A stretch of 64,000 nt of DNA from Neobacillus nitrireducens (GTDB lineage: Bacteria > Bacillota > Bacilli > Bacillales > Cytobacillaceae): assembly GCF_030915405.1 (NCBI RefSeq), contig NZ_CP133262.1, positions 1,674,001 to 1,738,000 on the forward strand. Reading direction: 5' to 3'. Made by a program: the position numbers and the translations under genes. The notes beneath the pieces were generated by a model, which did not search any database, had not been told where the DNA came from, and saw nothing but the letters and a program-made list of their open reading frames with translations. Below are positions 30,341-39,945 of the stretch, in pieces; positions within the stretch are counted from its first letter, which is position 1, and each line of letters begins with the position of its first letter.

Positions 30341-32260
30341 TTAATCTTCCTTCCCGAAATATAGCCTTATTTTCGAGCCTTCTTTGACTTTGGCTCCTGC
30401 TTCAGGTGATTGTCTAATCACCACATCTCCCTCTCCACTTGCATCCACCTTTAAGTTAATAAGCTGATCCATTAACTCCATTTTCGTTAAACCAGTAAAA
30501 TCAGGGAGCTTTATTAAAGGGGTATCCGGCCATTTTAGTTCTTTTTCAATTTGGTCTTTTCTCGGCTTAATACCCATTGCTTTCATGCTATCCTTCATAA
30601 TATTACCTACGATTGGAGCCGTGATGGTTCCCCCAAATGCCGTTACTCCTTTCGGATTATCAACAGCAACATATACGACAATCTCTGGGTCATCTGCAGG
30701 AGCAAAGCCCATAAAAGAAACAATAAAGTTATTTTCTAAATATCTCCCGTTTTGTGCTTTTTGCGCTGTACCAGTTTTACCACCTACACGGTAGCCTTCA
30801 ACAAATGCCCTACCACCTGTCCCTTGGGCGACAACACTTTCAAGTGCATGGCGAATTTCTTTTGAAGTCTTTTCGGAAATTATTCTTCTTTTTTCAACTG
30901 GAGAATTTCTCATCACAATCTCTTTTGTTACGGGATCAATTAACTCCTTCGCAATAAACGGCTTGTATAATATTCCACCATTGACCGCTGCGGACACTGC
31001 AGTTACCTGCTGGATAGGTGTTACAGATACTCCTTGTCCAAAAGCAGTCGTTGCCTGTTCAACAGGACCTACTCGATTCAAATTAAATAATATCCCCGTA
31101 CCTTCTCCTTGTAAATCAATACCCGTTTTCTGTCCAAACCCAAAATCCTTAACATATTTAAAAAGCTTCTCTTTTCCCAAACGATCACCTAATTCAACAA
31201 AGCCAGGGTTACACGAGTTTTCAACCACTTCTAAAAAGGTTTGATCACCATGACCGCCCCTCTTCCAGCATTTTAACCTCGCCCCGGCTACCTGAACCGA
31301 ACCAGAATCATGGAAATGTTCCTTCTCCAAGTTAACCTTTCCTTCATTCAATGCTGCAGCCAGGGTAATGATCTTAAAAGTTGAACCAGGTTCATAGGTT
31401 GACCAAACTGGCAGGTTCCGGTTATAGACCTCTTGGGGGACATTCCGGAAATTTGCAGGATCAAAAGTCGGTCTGCTTGACATGGCTAAAATTTCACCAC
31501 TATTTGGGTTCATGGCAAGTGCAATAATACCATCTGGATTGTATTTCGCCTCAGCAATATCCAGTTCTCTTTCGACAATAGTTTGTATTTTTGAATCGAT
31601 TGTCAGTTTTAAATCAAGACCGTTAATTGGCTGTTCATAATCATCTGCCATACTATTCATTCTTTTTCCTTTGGCATCCGCATAAAACTTAACTGCTCCA
31701 CGTTCACCGCTTAACTCTTTATCATAGTACTGCTCTAGCCCCATCAATCCTTGGTTATCCACCCCGGTAAATCCAAGCACATGAGAAAGATAACTCCCAT
31801 TTGGGTAATGGCGCTTGGAGTCTTCCCCAATATAGACGCCATCTAGACCAAGGGCTCTGATCTCTTTTGCCTTTTCATGGGAAATTTTTCTTCCTTCCTT
31901 TATCCGCACGGAAGAAGCACTTTTTGTAATTTCTCGATATGCTTTCTCTTTTGGCATATTTAACACGGAGGCCAGCTTCTCTGCTGTTGCAGCCGGATCT
32001 TTTACTTGTCTTGGCATAACATAAACAGTTGGCGCACTAATATTTGTTGCCAGTGGCACCCCATTACGGTCAACAATTTGTCCACGCTCAGGTTCGAAGG
32101 GGATATTACGACTCCATGAGTCCCTTGCCCCAGAAGTCAGCCAATCCCCCAAAACAAATTGAACATATCCAAGCCGTACATCAATAATTAAGAAGGTTAG
32201 AATACCAACAAATAGAGCAATCATTAAACGTTTGCGAACAGTTACATTAGAAACACGCAT
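30341..32260 (-). CDS. spoVD: Sporulation-specific class B penicillin-binding protein SpoVD
   Basis: Transpeptidase for spore cortex. 639 residues from the ATG at 32258-32260 after AAGGAGG; the protein begins MRVSNVTVRKRL as in B. subtilis. Membrane helix at residues 12-30, dimerisation domain, catalytic SxxK (STFK) at about residue 293 in YEPGSTFKIITLAA, SCNPGF and the KTGTAQ box. One C-terminal PASTA domain (LPDFTGLTKMELMDQLINL). Partner of SpoVE. Confidence 0.97.
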   Translation of the reverse strand: MRVSNVTVRKRLMIALFVGILTFLIIDVRLGYVQFVLGDWLTSGARDSWSRNIPFEPERGQIVDRNGVPLATNISAPTVYVMPRQVKDPAATAEKLASVLNMPKEKAYREITKSASSVRIKEGRKISHEKAKEIRALGLDGVYIGEDSKRHYPNGSYLSHVLGFTGVDNQGLMGLEQYYDKELSGERGAVKFYADAKGKRMNSMADDYEQPINGLDLKLTIDSKIQTIVERELDIAEAKYNPDGIIALAMNPNSGEILAMSSRPTFDPANFRNVPQEVYNRNLPVWSTYEPGSTFKIITLAAALNEGKVNLEKEHFHDSGSVQVAGARLKCWKRGGHGDQTFLEVVENSCNPGFVELGDRLGKEKLFKYVKDFGFGQKTGIDLQGEGTGILFNLNRVGPVEQATTAFGQGVSVTPIQQVTAVSAAVNGGILYKPFIAKELIDPVTKEIVMRNSPVEKRRIISEKTSKEIRHALESVVAQGTGGRAFVEGYRVGGKTGTAQKAQNGRYLENNFIVSFMGFAPADDPEIVVYVAVDNPKGVTAFGGTITAPIVGNIMKDSMKAMGIKPRKDQIEKELKWPDTPLIKLPDFTGLTKMELMDQLINLKVDASGEGDVVIRQSPEAGAKVKEGSKIRLYFGKED

Positions 32261-32291
32261 TTTTTGAACGAACCTCCTTTTTCTATCGTTC

Positions 32292-32320
32292 ATTTATATG
32301 CTTGTACTCCCTGTATTAGA
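32292..32320 (-). promoter_or_regulatory. Candidate SigE promoter of spoVD
   Basis: CATATAAAT (32292-32300) resembles the SigE -10 CATACANT and TCTAATA (32314-32320) weakly resembles the -35, with 13 bp between. SpoVD is a SigE-regulon gene in B. subtilis. Weak match, by eye only. Confidence 0.35.
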
Positions 32321-32344
32321 ACGCAGCTTAACGTGTATAAAGAA

Positions 32345-32375
32345 GAGAAAATCCCACTTAAATAAGCGGGATTAA
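32345..32375 (-). terminator. Terminator after pbpB
   Basis: Minus-strand stem AATCCCGCTT/AAGTGGGATT followed by TTC and more T, just past the pbpB stop. Confidence 0.7.
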
Positions 32376-32378
32376 CAA

Positions 32379-34607
32379 TTAATCTTGGACTTTTACTTCA
32401 GTTTTTTCTTGGACGTCTGATCCAGCCTTATTGTCTAAATTCCATTGCTCTTCAGGGGTTTTTAAATCAACTATTAAGAAATCACCGTTTCGCATAATAG
32501 TCTTTGGTTTGATATTCTGCTGAGCTACGTAGCCTTGGCCCTTTGAATTTAGTTTTAAGCCTGCAATATTAGCAACTTTCATGACATCTCTAAGTGACCA
32601 TCCTGTCATATTTGGGGCAAGTTTTTCTCCATCAGTTTGGATAATTACCTTTTCACCTTCTAAAACAGTCGTTCCTGACGCTGGCAGTTGTCTGACAACC
32701 TTTACTCCCTTACCAATTACAACCGATTCAATACCTTTTGCCTTTAGTTCCTTTTCAGTTTCATCGGCCGACTTCCCAATAAAATCTGACAGTTTGTTTA
32801 ATTGTGCTTTTTGACTCTTAGAAGGCTTAATATTTAAATATTGCAGGCTGTTTTTCATGACAGGGTTAAAAATACCCGATACAGGAAGGGCACCCATCCC
32901 AGTACCGTCAAGATCAGGCTGCTGAACAGCAACATAGACAATTAATTTGGGATCATCCTTAGGGGCCATACCTAGAAACGAAAACATATAATTATCTGCC
33001 CCTTGTAAATACCTTCCGTTCGGCCCTGGTATATTAGCGGTCCCCGTCTTCCCGGCAACACTGTACCCATCGATTTTATAACGGCCACCCGTTCCATTTG
33101 GTGAGGTAACAACGGTTTCAAGGATATCGCGGACCTGTTTTGCTGTTTCTTTTGATATTGGAGTTGAAACTACTTCAGGAGAGTTTGATTTAATTGTTTC
33201 TCCTGTATCATGATTAACAATTTTTTTGACAACATGCGGTTTTATCATTTTCCCGTCATTAGCTATTGCTGTTGCCGCTTGAATTTGTTGAATCGGTGTT
33301 ATTGCCGTTCCTTGTCCGTAGGCCGTCGTAATTTTTTCAATCGGATAGGTAAACTGAATCTTTCCAGATGTTTCATCTGGAAGGTCAATGCCTGTAGGTT
33401 TATCAAAACCAAACTTTGTTAAATATTCTCTAAACTTTTCAAATCCCAACTTCTCTTTTGCGATTTTCGCAAAGGCAACGTTAGACGAACGTTGCACACC
33501 TTCAAGATAAGAGATCGTTCCCCACCCTGAGTAATTATGGTCATGAATTGCTTTGTCCTTATTAGTGACTTGATAGGAGCCAGATTGATAGGTTTCATTC
33601 GGATTAAATACCTTTTCCTGGACAGCTGCTGCAAGCGTAAAAATTTTCATCGTCGAACCGGGTTCAAATGAGGTTTCAATCGCTTCATTATGCCAGCCTT
33701 TATCAATCCCTTCTTTTGTTTTCGGATGAAAGGTCGGGCGTTGCCCCATCGCTAATATTTCCCCCGTTTTCGGATCTGCAACTATTGCAATAATTTTTTC
33801 AGGTTTATATTCCTTGTCTACCTTGTTCATTGCATCTTCTAGAAAGGTTTGTATTTTTTGGTCGATGGTCAAATAGACATCATTCCCATTTTGAGCAGGA
33901 GAAATTTTTTCCTTCCCATCAGGAAGTATATACCCCCATAAATCGCTCTCAAAATTTACCTTCCCATTCTTCCCTGTTAATTCATCGTTAAGAATTTTCT
34001 CAATTCCCATTTTCCCAATCGATTTAATCGTTTTATCTTTTTGCTCAATCCGGTCTGCATACCCCACTAAATGTGAAGCGAAAACTCCATTTGGGTAAAA
34101 GCGTTTGGAATCACGAATAAAAGTGATTCCTGGCAGCTTCAAATCTTCTATCTTTTTCTTTGTTTGATTTGTAATATCTCTGCCTGACTTACCAAACTCA
34201 ACTTGAAACTTTTTACTTTTTTTCCCTTTGGATAAGATACTATAAATCTCTGATTCATCCATTTCTAGGTACTTTGACAATTCTCTTGCTGTTTTGTCCA
34301 GATTTTTTACATGCTGTGGTTTTTTTGGATTTGTTGTCATCTTCTTATCTAAAATTGCAATTATGGTATATGCATTGGTATCCTCTGCAATTACTCCGCC
34401 ATTCCGGTCAAAGATATCGCCCCTTAAGGCAGTCAAATTCCCTTCTCTGCTATATTTTTCTTGTGCTTTCGCCGCTAGCGGCTGCCCGTCAACCTCTCCG
34501 GAGATTTGAATAGAAAAATACCTAAAAATTAATACAAAAAAGAGCAAGCCAAAAAATCCAAATAAAATGGCTGCTCCTACATTCATATATGGCTGTTTCT
34601 TGTTCAT
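32379..34607 (-). CDS. pbpB: Septal class B penicillin-binding protein PbpB (PBP2B)
   Basis: Septal transpeptidase. 742 residues. Membrane helix at 10-32, pedestal domain, SxxK (STMK) at residues 318-321, SSNVAFA and the KTGTAN box. Two C-terminal PASTA domains (LSDFIGKSADETEKELKA and APNMTGWSLRDVMKVANIAG). One base separates it from ftsL. Partner of FtsW and the DivIB/FtsL complex. Confidence 0.97.
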   Translation of the reverse strand: MNKKQPYMNVGAAILFGFFGLLFFVLIFRYFSIQISGEVDGQPLAAKAQEKYSREGNLTALRGDIFDRNGGVIAEDTNAYTIIAILDKKMTTNPKKPQHVKNLDKTARELSKYLEMDESEIYSILSKGKKSKKFQVEFGKSGRDITNQTKKKIEDLKLPGITFIRDSKRFYPNGVFASHLVGYADRIEQKDKTIKSIGKMGIEKILNDELTGKNGKVNFESDLWGYILPDGKEKISPAQNGNDVYLTIDQKIQTFLEDAMNKVDKEYKPEKIIAIVADPKTGEILAMGQRPTFHPKTKEGIDKGWHNEAIETSFEPGSTMKIFTLAAAVQEKVFNPNETYQSGSYQVTNKDKAIHDHNYSGWGTISYLEGVQRSSNVAFAKIAKEKLGFEKFREYLTKFGFDKPTGIDLPDETSGKIQFTYPIEKITTAYGQGTAITPIQQIQAATAIANDGKMIKPHVVKKIVNHDTGETIKSNSPEVVSTPISKETAKQVRDILETVVTSPNGTGGRYKIDGYSVAGKTGTANIPGPNGRYLQGADNYMFSFLGMAPKDDPKLIVYVAVQQPDLDGTGMGALPVSGIFNPVMKNSLQYLNIKPSKSQKAQLNKLSDFIGKSADETEKELKAKGIESVVIGKGVKVVRQLPASGTTVLEGEKVIIQTDGEKLAPNMTGWSLRDVMKVANIAGLKLNSKGQGYVAQQNIKPKTIMRNGDFLIVDLKTPEEQWNLDNKAGSDVQEKTEVKVQD

Positions 34608-34608
34608 T

Positions 34609-34962
34609 TTAATGCACTACCTTGACATTATTTTCATCTTTAATAAGGCCCATATCCTTAGCCTTTTTATAAATCCGGTCGTAAGCACTTAATTCGCTTA
34701 CTTGTACCTGTAAATCGCTATTTACCTTCTGTTGTTCAGATACTTTTGCTTCGATAATCTGAATATCTTTATTGACCTCGTAAATTTTTGCTTGGTTCGA
34801 AATAATATGAACGGCACCAAAACACACAAATCCGGCAAAGGCTAGTCCAATTATTTTTTCTCCAGGAGTGAGCCAGGATTTTTTGATTAGTACTTGACTC
34901 TTTTTTTCGACTTTCTTCTCTGTTAGTTGCTGCTCTAAATACTTCCTGGCAAGATTACTCAA
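34609..34962 (-). CDS. ftsL: Cell division protein FtsL
   Basis: 117 residues. Short basic cytoplasmic part, one membrane helix (about 37-55, IIGLAFAGFVCFGAVHIIS), and an outer coiled coil (IIEAKVSEQQKVNSDLQVQV). The bitopic form and position between rsmH and pbpB identify it. Unstable division activator in B. subtilis. Confidence 0.94.
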   Translation of the reverse strand: MSNLARKYLEQQLTEKKVEKKSQVLIKKSWLTPGEKIIGLAFAGFVCFGAVHIISNQAKIYEVNKDIQIIEAKVSEQQKVNSDLQVQVSELSAYDRIYKKAKDMGLIKDENNVKVVH

Positions 34963-35023
34963 ACATTTCCCCTCCAGATTTTTTCTTTTTCTTTTTCTGT
35001 CACGGCCTAGGCGATGGCATTTT

Positions 35024-35956
35024 TTATAATTTTTCTGCTATACGGAGCTTTGCAGACCTTGCACGATTGTTTTGTTCCAATTCTTCTTCAGAAGGAAGAA
35101 TAGGTTTCCGTGAAATTAGCTTTAAAATCGGTTTATACTCATCTGGAATGATTGGTAAACCTGGAGGTAAATTAGGAGTTTCACTTGCTTTCTTAAAGGC
35201 TGCTTTACAAATCCTGTCCTCTAGAGAGTGAAAGGTAATAACACTTATTCTCCCCGCTGGGTTTAATAAATCGATTGCTTGATTTATTGACTTTTCAAAC
35301 ACAGCTAATTCATCATTGACAGCAATCCTGACTGCTTGAAAAACCCGCTTGGCAGGATGTCCACCTTTTCTTCTAGCCGGCGCCGGGATAGCATCCTTTA
35401 TCAATTCAACTAATTCTGCTGTTGTCTCAATCGGTTTCAAAGCTCTTGCCGCTTCAATTTTACGGGCTATTTGTTTAGAGAATTTCTCTTCACCATAGCG
35501 AAAAAAGATGCGAACTAAGTCTTCCCATGCCCAATGATTAATCACGTCATAGGCAGAAACATCTGCTTCATTATCCATCCTCATATCGAGTGGTGCATCA
35601 TGATGGTAGCTAAAACCTCTTTCCGGTGTATCCAATTGTGGCGAGGATACCCCGAGATCGTATAGAACTCCGTCCACCTTAGCAATTCCTCGATTTTCTA
35701 GTTCTTCTTTTAAATATAGGAAATTGCTTTTAATTATCTCTAATTGGTCTCCATATTGCGCTAACTTCTCTTTAGCATGTACAATCGCAGTTTCATCCTG
35801 GTCAAATGCAAAGAGTTTTCCTTGGGGCCCGAGTTTTGAAAGAATCAAGGCACTATGTCCTGCCCCACCCAAAGTACAATCAACATAAATACCATCTGAC
35901 TTAATATTTAATCCTTCAACAGCTTCCTTTAACAACACAGTTGTATGTTCAAACAT
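35024..35956 (-). CDS. rsmH: 16S rRNA (cytosine-1402-N4) methyltransferase
   Basis: SAM-dependent methylase of the 16S decoding region. 310 residues. Starts [19 protein letters not shown]-binding [15 protein letters not shown], then [20 protein letters not shown] and [18 protein letters not shown]-type ribosome site before the ATG. Standard second gene of the dcw cluster. Confidence 0.97.
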   Translation of the reverse strand: MFEHTTVLLKEAVEGLNIKSDGIYVDCTLGGAGHSALILSKLGPQGKLFAFDQDETAIVHAKEKLAQYGDQLEIIKSNFLYLKEELENRGIAKVDGVLYDLGVSSPQLDTPERGFSYHHDAPLDMRMDNEADVSAYDVINHWAWEDLVRIFFRYGEEKFSKQIARKIEAARALKPIETTAELVELIKDAIPAPARRKGGHPAKRVFQAVRIAVNDELAVFEKSINQAIDLLNPAGRISVITFHSLEDRICKAAFKKASETPNLPPGLPIIPDEYKPILKLISRKPILPSEEELEQNNRARSAKLRIAEKL

Positions 35957-36019
35957 GTAGTAACCACCTTTTCCAATCGAACGATCTATAACAGAAATTA
36001 TATTAACATAATTTATCCA

Positions 36020-36451
36020 TTATATATCAAAGCCAATCATATTTTCTGCAATTTCCGCAAAAGATTCTTCTGACTGTGAAAAATAGTCTTCCCAAATCTG
36101 TTTGCTCCAAATTTCAATTCGATTGGAAACACCCAAAATTACACATTCTTTTTCTAGCTTTGCATATTGCAATAGTGGTGCTGGGATATTAATTCTTCCT
36201 TGCTTATCAAGTTCACTTTCTGTTGCTCCAGAAAAGAAGAAGCGAGTAAAAGCACGGGCATCTTTTTTTGTCAGAGGTAAGCCTTTTAACTTTTCTTCAA
36301 TCAGCTCCCACTCTGATATGGGGTAACCAAATAAACATTGATCCAATCCACGCGTGATTATAAACATCTCACCAAGCTCATCACGGAATTTGGAGGGCAC
36401 AATCATGCGGCCTTTATTATCAATGCTGTGATGGTATTCACCCATGAACAT
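36020..36451 (-). CDS. mraZ: Transcriptional regulator MraZ
   Basis: 143 residues from the ATG at 36449-36451, 8 nt after GGGGG. Two AbrB-like swapped hairpin repeats: [19 protein letters not shown] and [15 protein letters not shown], each with the DxxGR signature. MraZ represses its own operon by binding repeats upstream; these are visible (see operator). Confidence 0.97.
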   Translation of the reverse strand: MFMGEYHHSIDNKGRMIVPSKFRDELGEMFIITRGLDQCLFGYPISEWELIEEKLKGLPLTKKDARAFTRFFFSGATESELDKQGRINIPAPLLQYAKLEKECVILGVSNRIEIWSKQIWEDYFSQSEESFAEIAENMIGFDI

Positions 36452-36483
36452 ACCCATGACCCCCACTTTCTATTAAAAATGTA

Positions 36484-36508
36484 CCACATTCCCCCACTTT
36501 CCACCACC
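36484..36508 (-). promoter_or_regulatory. MraZ operator (three GTGG repeats at 10-bp spacing)
   Basis: Minus-strand GTGGTGGAAA, GTGGGGGAAT and GTGGTACATT follow each other directly: three repeats with exact 10-nt periodicity, 33 nt upstream of the mraZ ATG. MraZ is known to bind short direct TGGG-like repeats of this spacing. Confidence 0.8.
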
Positions 36509-36579
36509 TATTTTTTAACTATTCGCCTTAATTCTTAATATTCCTTTTTCATTATGTTATTTTTTTACAAAAAAAGAAA

Positions 36580-36602
36580 AACTCCACTGCTTAAGTGGAG
36601 TC
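36580..36602 (-). terminator. Terminator-like hairpin at the left IS end
   Basis: Minus-strand ACTCCACTTAAGCAGTGGAG followed by TTTTTCTTTTTTT (to about 36565). It points toward mraZ and could shield the dcw promoter from upstream transcription. Confidence 0.6.
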
Positions 36603-36706
36603 AGGCTTTCGAGAAACTCTCGACAGCCTCTTATTTTATTCAGATATTTTAATAATCCACTGCATTAATTTGCTTAAATATTATTAGTTTAAGCTTTGGG
36701 ACTTGT

Positions 36707-36840
36707 CTGTTGATTGGCACTCCAGACACTTCGCTTTCCGCGGGCGTGCCGGGGAGCCTCCTCGGCGCTGAAGCGCCTGCGGGGTCTCCCCTGCCCCGTA
36801 CTCCCGCAGGAGTCTTCGTGTCTTCCGTACCAATCAACAG
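36707..36840 (-). repeat. MITE-like GC-rich repeat, copy 1 (134 nt)
   Basis: Ends in the inverted repeat CTGTTGATTGG/CCAATCAACAG. The GC-rich interior (GCGGAAAGCGAAGTG-type sequence, CTCCTGCGGGAGT hairpin) has no valid gene; short frames across it are artefacts. Same length as, and in opposite orientation to, copy 2 at 37588-37721. Confidence 0.85.
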
Positions 36841-36885
36841 AGTGTTATTAATAAATCTTAATAATCTACCAATATCTAATAAAAA

Positions 36886-37500
36886 GTGGCGAAATCAAAG
36901 TTTAAGCTAAAAGAATCTAACCAAAAAGAATATGAATTTATTTCAAATGATGAATTAGGTCCTGATCATCACCTTCTTCGTTTGATTGATAAATTTATTG
37001 ATTTTTCTTTCCTTACTGAAAAAATTCATCCGTATTATAGTGATGACAATGGACGCCCTTCCAACCCACTTATTCTATTTAAAATGATGTTTATTGGTTA
37101 TATTTACGGTATCCGTTCAGAAAGACAATTACAAAGAGAAATTGAAATGAATGTTGCTTACCGTTAGTTTTTAGGTTTTTAGGTTTGAAGTTCAAAGATC
37201 CTGTTCCACACCACTCTACGATCAGTTGGAATCGCCAGCACCGATTTAATGGTACCAATATTTTTCGGGAATTATTTGATGAAATCGTCCTTCATGCAAC
37301 GCTCCAAAAATAAGGTAAAAGTAGTGACACGTCATGTTTGGGAGGAGCACAAAGAAAAGGTAAGGAAAAATCGCTTATCTAAATCTGGAAAAATGCTTTA
37401 TAAATTTAGGAAGGAAAAAATTGAGAGAAGCTTCGCAGACTCAGGAAGAGCTGCAAGGGCTTCGCTATTGCCGGTTACGGGGATTAAAGAATGCAAGTGA
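36886..37500 (+). pseudogene. IS1182-family transposase remnant
   Basis: From a GTG at 36886 the frame reads (M)AKSKFKLKESNQ, then GPDHHLLRLIDKFIDF and the DUF772 region RPSNPLILFKMMFIGYIYG. The frame stops at TAG (37165-37167) where the family has Trp, followed by a tandem 8-nt duplication TTTTTAGG that shifts the frame. The DDE catalytic core is missing after about 37310; the sequence jumps to the C-terminal part VVTRHVWEEHKEKVRKNRL and KEKIERSFADS, then shifts frame again (LRGLKNASEQALLTAACQ). Not functional. Confidence 0.88.
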
Positions 37501-37587
37501 ACAGGCTCTCCTTACGGCAGCCTGCCAAAGTATGCCACTTAGCCAAGTTGGAAAAATTGTGTGGCGATTCTTCAGGTTGATTTCTCC

Positions 37588-37721
37588 CTGTTGATTTGCG
37601 CGGAAGGCACGAAGACTCCTGCGGGAGTACGGGGCAGGGGAGACCCCGCAGGCGCTTCAGCGCCGAGGAGGCTCCCCGCCACGCCCGCGGAAAGCGAAGT
37701 GCCTGGAGCGCAAATCAACAG
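37588..37721 (+). repeat. MITE-like GC-rich repeat, copy 2 (134 nt)
   Basis: Ends in CTGTTGATTTGCG/CGCAAATCAACAG. Interior nearly identical to copy 1 on the other strand. Inserted at the C-terminal end of the transposase remnant. No clear target duplication seen. Confidence 0.85.
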
Positions 37722-37762
37722 GATCATTAGCAGGGACAAAAATCAATAATTGGTTTCGGTGA

Positions 37763-37800
37763 AAAAAAAATTGCCGAGAAAAGCACCCTTTCTCGACAAT
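37763..37800 (-). terminator. Terminator of bshC supplied by the right IS end
   Basis: Minus-strand stem TTGTCGAGAAA/TTTTCTCGGCAA followed by nine T, about 30 nt past the bshC stop and inside the IS end. A second stem, ACTCCACT/AGTGGAGT, lies between it and the gene. Confidence 0.8.
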
Positions 37801-37829
37801 CTGACTCCACTTCTAAAGTGGAGTTTAAC

Positions 37830-39464
37830 TTAAAATTTCATAACCTTGTGCCGTCCATCAAATTCGAAACTTCCTGCCATTAAGTCATTAATAATGTTCA
37901 ATCCATATTGATTGAGATAATAAAAGATATTCCAAACCCTTTCTTGAGGAAAGCCGTCTGGTCTTAAAGCAAGATCAACACGTGCATATTTTTTAATAAT
38001 ATTATCGTGTTTTAATCGTACCGATTCATCTAATTTCTTTTCCAAAAACTCGATTTCTTTTATTAAATAACTTTCGTTTTTCTTTAACAAAGGTAACAGT
38101 CCGCGGTCCAACTCGAGCGTTTTTGCTTCTAATTGACGATACTGCTTTACTAATTGGTCTTTCGTCATTGAAAATAGTGACTCCACTTCTTTATCCTTAA
38201 TTGATTCTAGAAATTGGTGTCTTCCTTTTTCCGTACCACCGCTCAATACGTCTGCTAAATTTAGATGTAATTCTGCCACATCCGTTTCAACTGATCGGTC
38301 AAGGATAGTAATATTCAAACGGGGTACTATCGGCGGCATTTTAATATCAAAATGTTCAAAAACTAATTTGAGTTCTGCCCAGTATGCTATTTCTCCTGGA
38401 CCCGCAATAAAAGCAATTGTTGGAAAAAGCCATTCCTGCATTAACGGCCGCGTCACCACATTATTGCTTAAATAAGCCGGATTCTCCTCAGCAAGCACGA
38501 CTAAATGTTCTCTCGTAAATGCCAAGGAACCACTTTTCCCCACAAAACGATCCTTCCCTCGATCGTATTCAAGTAAAATCCGTTCACCCATATTTTGATC
38601 ATAGTAAAATAGGTTTGCATTTTCTTCACTTGCTTCAATCGTAATTGGAAAACCACTTTTTTCAATTTTCCTCTGTTGTTCCAATAATTTGTCTGTTATT
38701 GCTTCATGTTGAAAAATTTGACTCTTGAAAAATTCTTTCTGCAGCTGACGAAACTCTTTGTTACCAGAATCGACAATTAACAACCCATAATCCTTAAACA
38801 GTTCCATAATTATATTTGCAAAAAAGTCAACGAAGGTAGCTGAAATCGACACTTGTTCTTTCGCAAATTCTAATAATTTATTCGTGTGCTCGGTCTCACC
38901 GAAATTCTCAATTAGATTTTGCATCCATGTAAGACAAACCTCTTGATTTAACTGTATATCAGAGACCATTTTCTTCTTAACTACTCTTTCCGGATAGGTC
39001 CATTTATCCGCCTTTTGATTAACGGGCACAAATACATGATTAACTTCTTGGAAATCATGATCTTCTCCCGCAATCCAAAATACAGGAACAACTGGTATTC
39101 CTAGCTGCTTCTCCTTTTGTTCCGCTAACTTAATAATTGAAATAACTTTATGTATTGAATAAAGCGGTCCTGTTAAGATACCTGCCTGCTGCCCCCCAAT
39201 AACTACGAGGCTATTATTTGTTTTAAGTTTATCAATTGACTTTATAACAGCTTCAGACGATGGAAACCGCTTCATAAAGCTCTCAATGTGTTCAGCAACT
39301 TCCACGCGAGGAAAGGACCGGTTACTTAGTTCAGAAACCCTTTTGTCATCATCAGTAAATTCATTATACCTGTAATGAAAAAAAGACTGGATTTCAGGAG
39401 ATTGTTCCAAATAATTCGACGCAAACCGATTTGTTGCTGGTAGAGAGAGATTTAAAATCTCCAT
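37830..39464 (-). CDS. bshC: Bacillithiol biosynthesis cysteine-adding enzyme BshC
   Basis: Adds cysteine to GlcN-malate in the last step of bacillithiol synthesis. 544 residues. GGQQAGILTGPLYSIHKVIS and FWIAGEDHDFQEVNHVFVP are the family's conserved blocks, and FPTIAFIAGPGEIAYWAEL is in the middle. AAAGGAAG precedes the ATG. Sits before mraZ as yllA does in B. subtilis. Confidence 0.95.
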   Translation of the reverse strand: MEILNLSLPATNRFASNYLEQSPEIQSFFHYRYNEFTDDDKRVSELSNRSFPRVEVAEHIESFMKRFPSSEAVIKSIDKLKTNNSLVVIGGQQAGILTGPLYSIHKVISIIKLAEQKEKQLGIPVVPVFWIAGEDHDFQEVNHVFVPVNQKADKWTYPERVVKKKMVSDIQLNQEVCLTWMQNLIENFGETEHTNKLLEFAKEQVSISATFVDFFANIIMELFKDYGLLIVDSGNKEFRQLQKEFFKSQIFQHEAITDKLLEQQRKIEKSGFPITIEASEENANLFYYDQNMGERILLEYDRGKDRFVGKSGSLAFTREHLVVLAEENPAYLSNNVVTRPLMQEWLFPTIAFIAGPGEIAYWAELKLVFEHFDIKMPPIVPRLNITILDRSVETDVAELHLNLADVLSGGTEKGRHQFLESIKDKEVESLFSMTKDQLVKQYRQLEAKTLELDRGLLPLLKKNESYLIKEIEFLEKKLDESVRLKHDNIIKKYARVDLALRPDGFPQERVWNIFYYLNQYGLNIINDLMAGSFEFDGRHKVMKF

Positions 39465-39552
39465 TCATGTACTTCCTTTCTGATCACCCAAATTCATTCT
39501 TTTAAGAGTATACCACTACCAACCGCATTTGAAAAAAACTTTGGCTTACTAT

Positions 39553-39945
39553 TCAGTTGGAAAAGGTAAATATTATTGCCCGATGAAGTAATCCAAATAG
39601 AGTTAAGGTAATATATGCCAGGAGGAAGAGAATAAAATTAAATCGCCAAAAACCCTTCAACACTTTTCTCAAGACAATTTCTTCTTTAACCTTCCAATGA
39701 ACAAACACAAAAATCATTGCAATTAAAATCATTATCAGTATTATTAACCAAAAAAGCGATTTCCCCCAAATAGTTTCAATTAAAAAATGAACTGAAATAA
39801 CAAATAAAATTGTTGTGTAATCAAGAGCCTTGTGAACTGATTTCCGGTTATTGTTTGTCACTAGTTTTGTAATAATAAACACAAGTAGAAATCCTAAAAA
39901 TGGTAATGCAAAGAATATAGAAATTATAGAGGATAAAAAAGCCAT
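39553..39945 (-). CDS. DUF3397-type membrane protein
   Basis: 130 residues from the ATG at 39943-39945 after GGGGG; the start overlaps the panE stop as TGATG. Four hydrophobic segments with the polar motif TNNNRKSVHKALDYTT between the first two. I recognise the DUF3397 pattern found between panE and bshC in Bacillaceae. Function unknown; co-translated with panE. Confidence 0.8.
   Translation of the reverse strand: MAFLSSIISIFFALPFLGFLLVFIITKLVTNNNRKSVHKALDYTTILFVISVHFLIETIWGKSLFWLIILIMILIAMIFVFVHWKVKEEIVLRKVLKGFWRFNFILFLLAYITLTLFGLLHRAIIFTFSN

Larger units (their letters stand above)
36579..37827 (+). mobile_element. Degenerate IS1182-family insertion sequence
   Basis: Bounded by inverted ends AAACTCCACT.../...AGTGGAGTTT, each followed by a second hairpin with TCGAGAAA. 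Inside are the N- and C-terminal parts of an IS1182-type transposase with the catalytic middle deleted, and two 134-nt MITE-like repeats in opposite orientation. The element fills the gap between bshC and mraZ; its right end reaches to within 3 nt of the bshC stop. Confidence 0.88.

Noticed and set aside
34274-34513. Two overlapping plus-strand frames opposite the start of pbpB
   Set aside because: Shadows of the pbpB coding sequence.
36649-36837. Short reading frame across the MITE-like repeat, with a sister frame at 37561-37749
   Set aside because: Both frames translate the same GC-rich repeat in its two copies; no ribosome site and no known family, so they are repeat artefacts.
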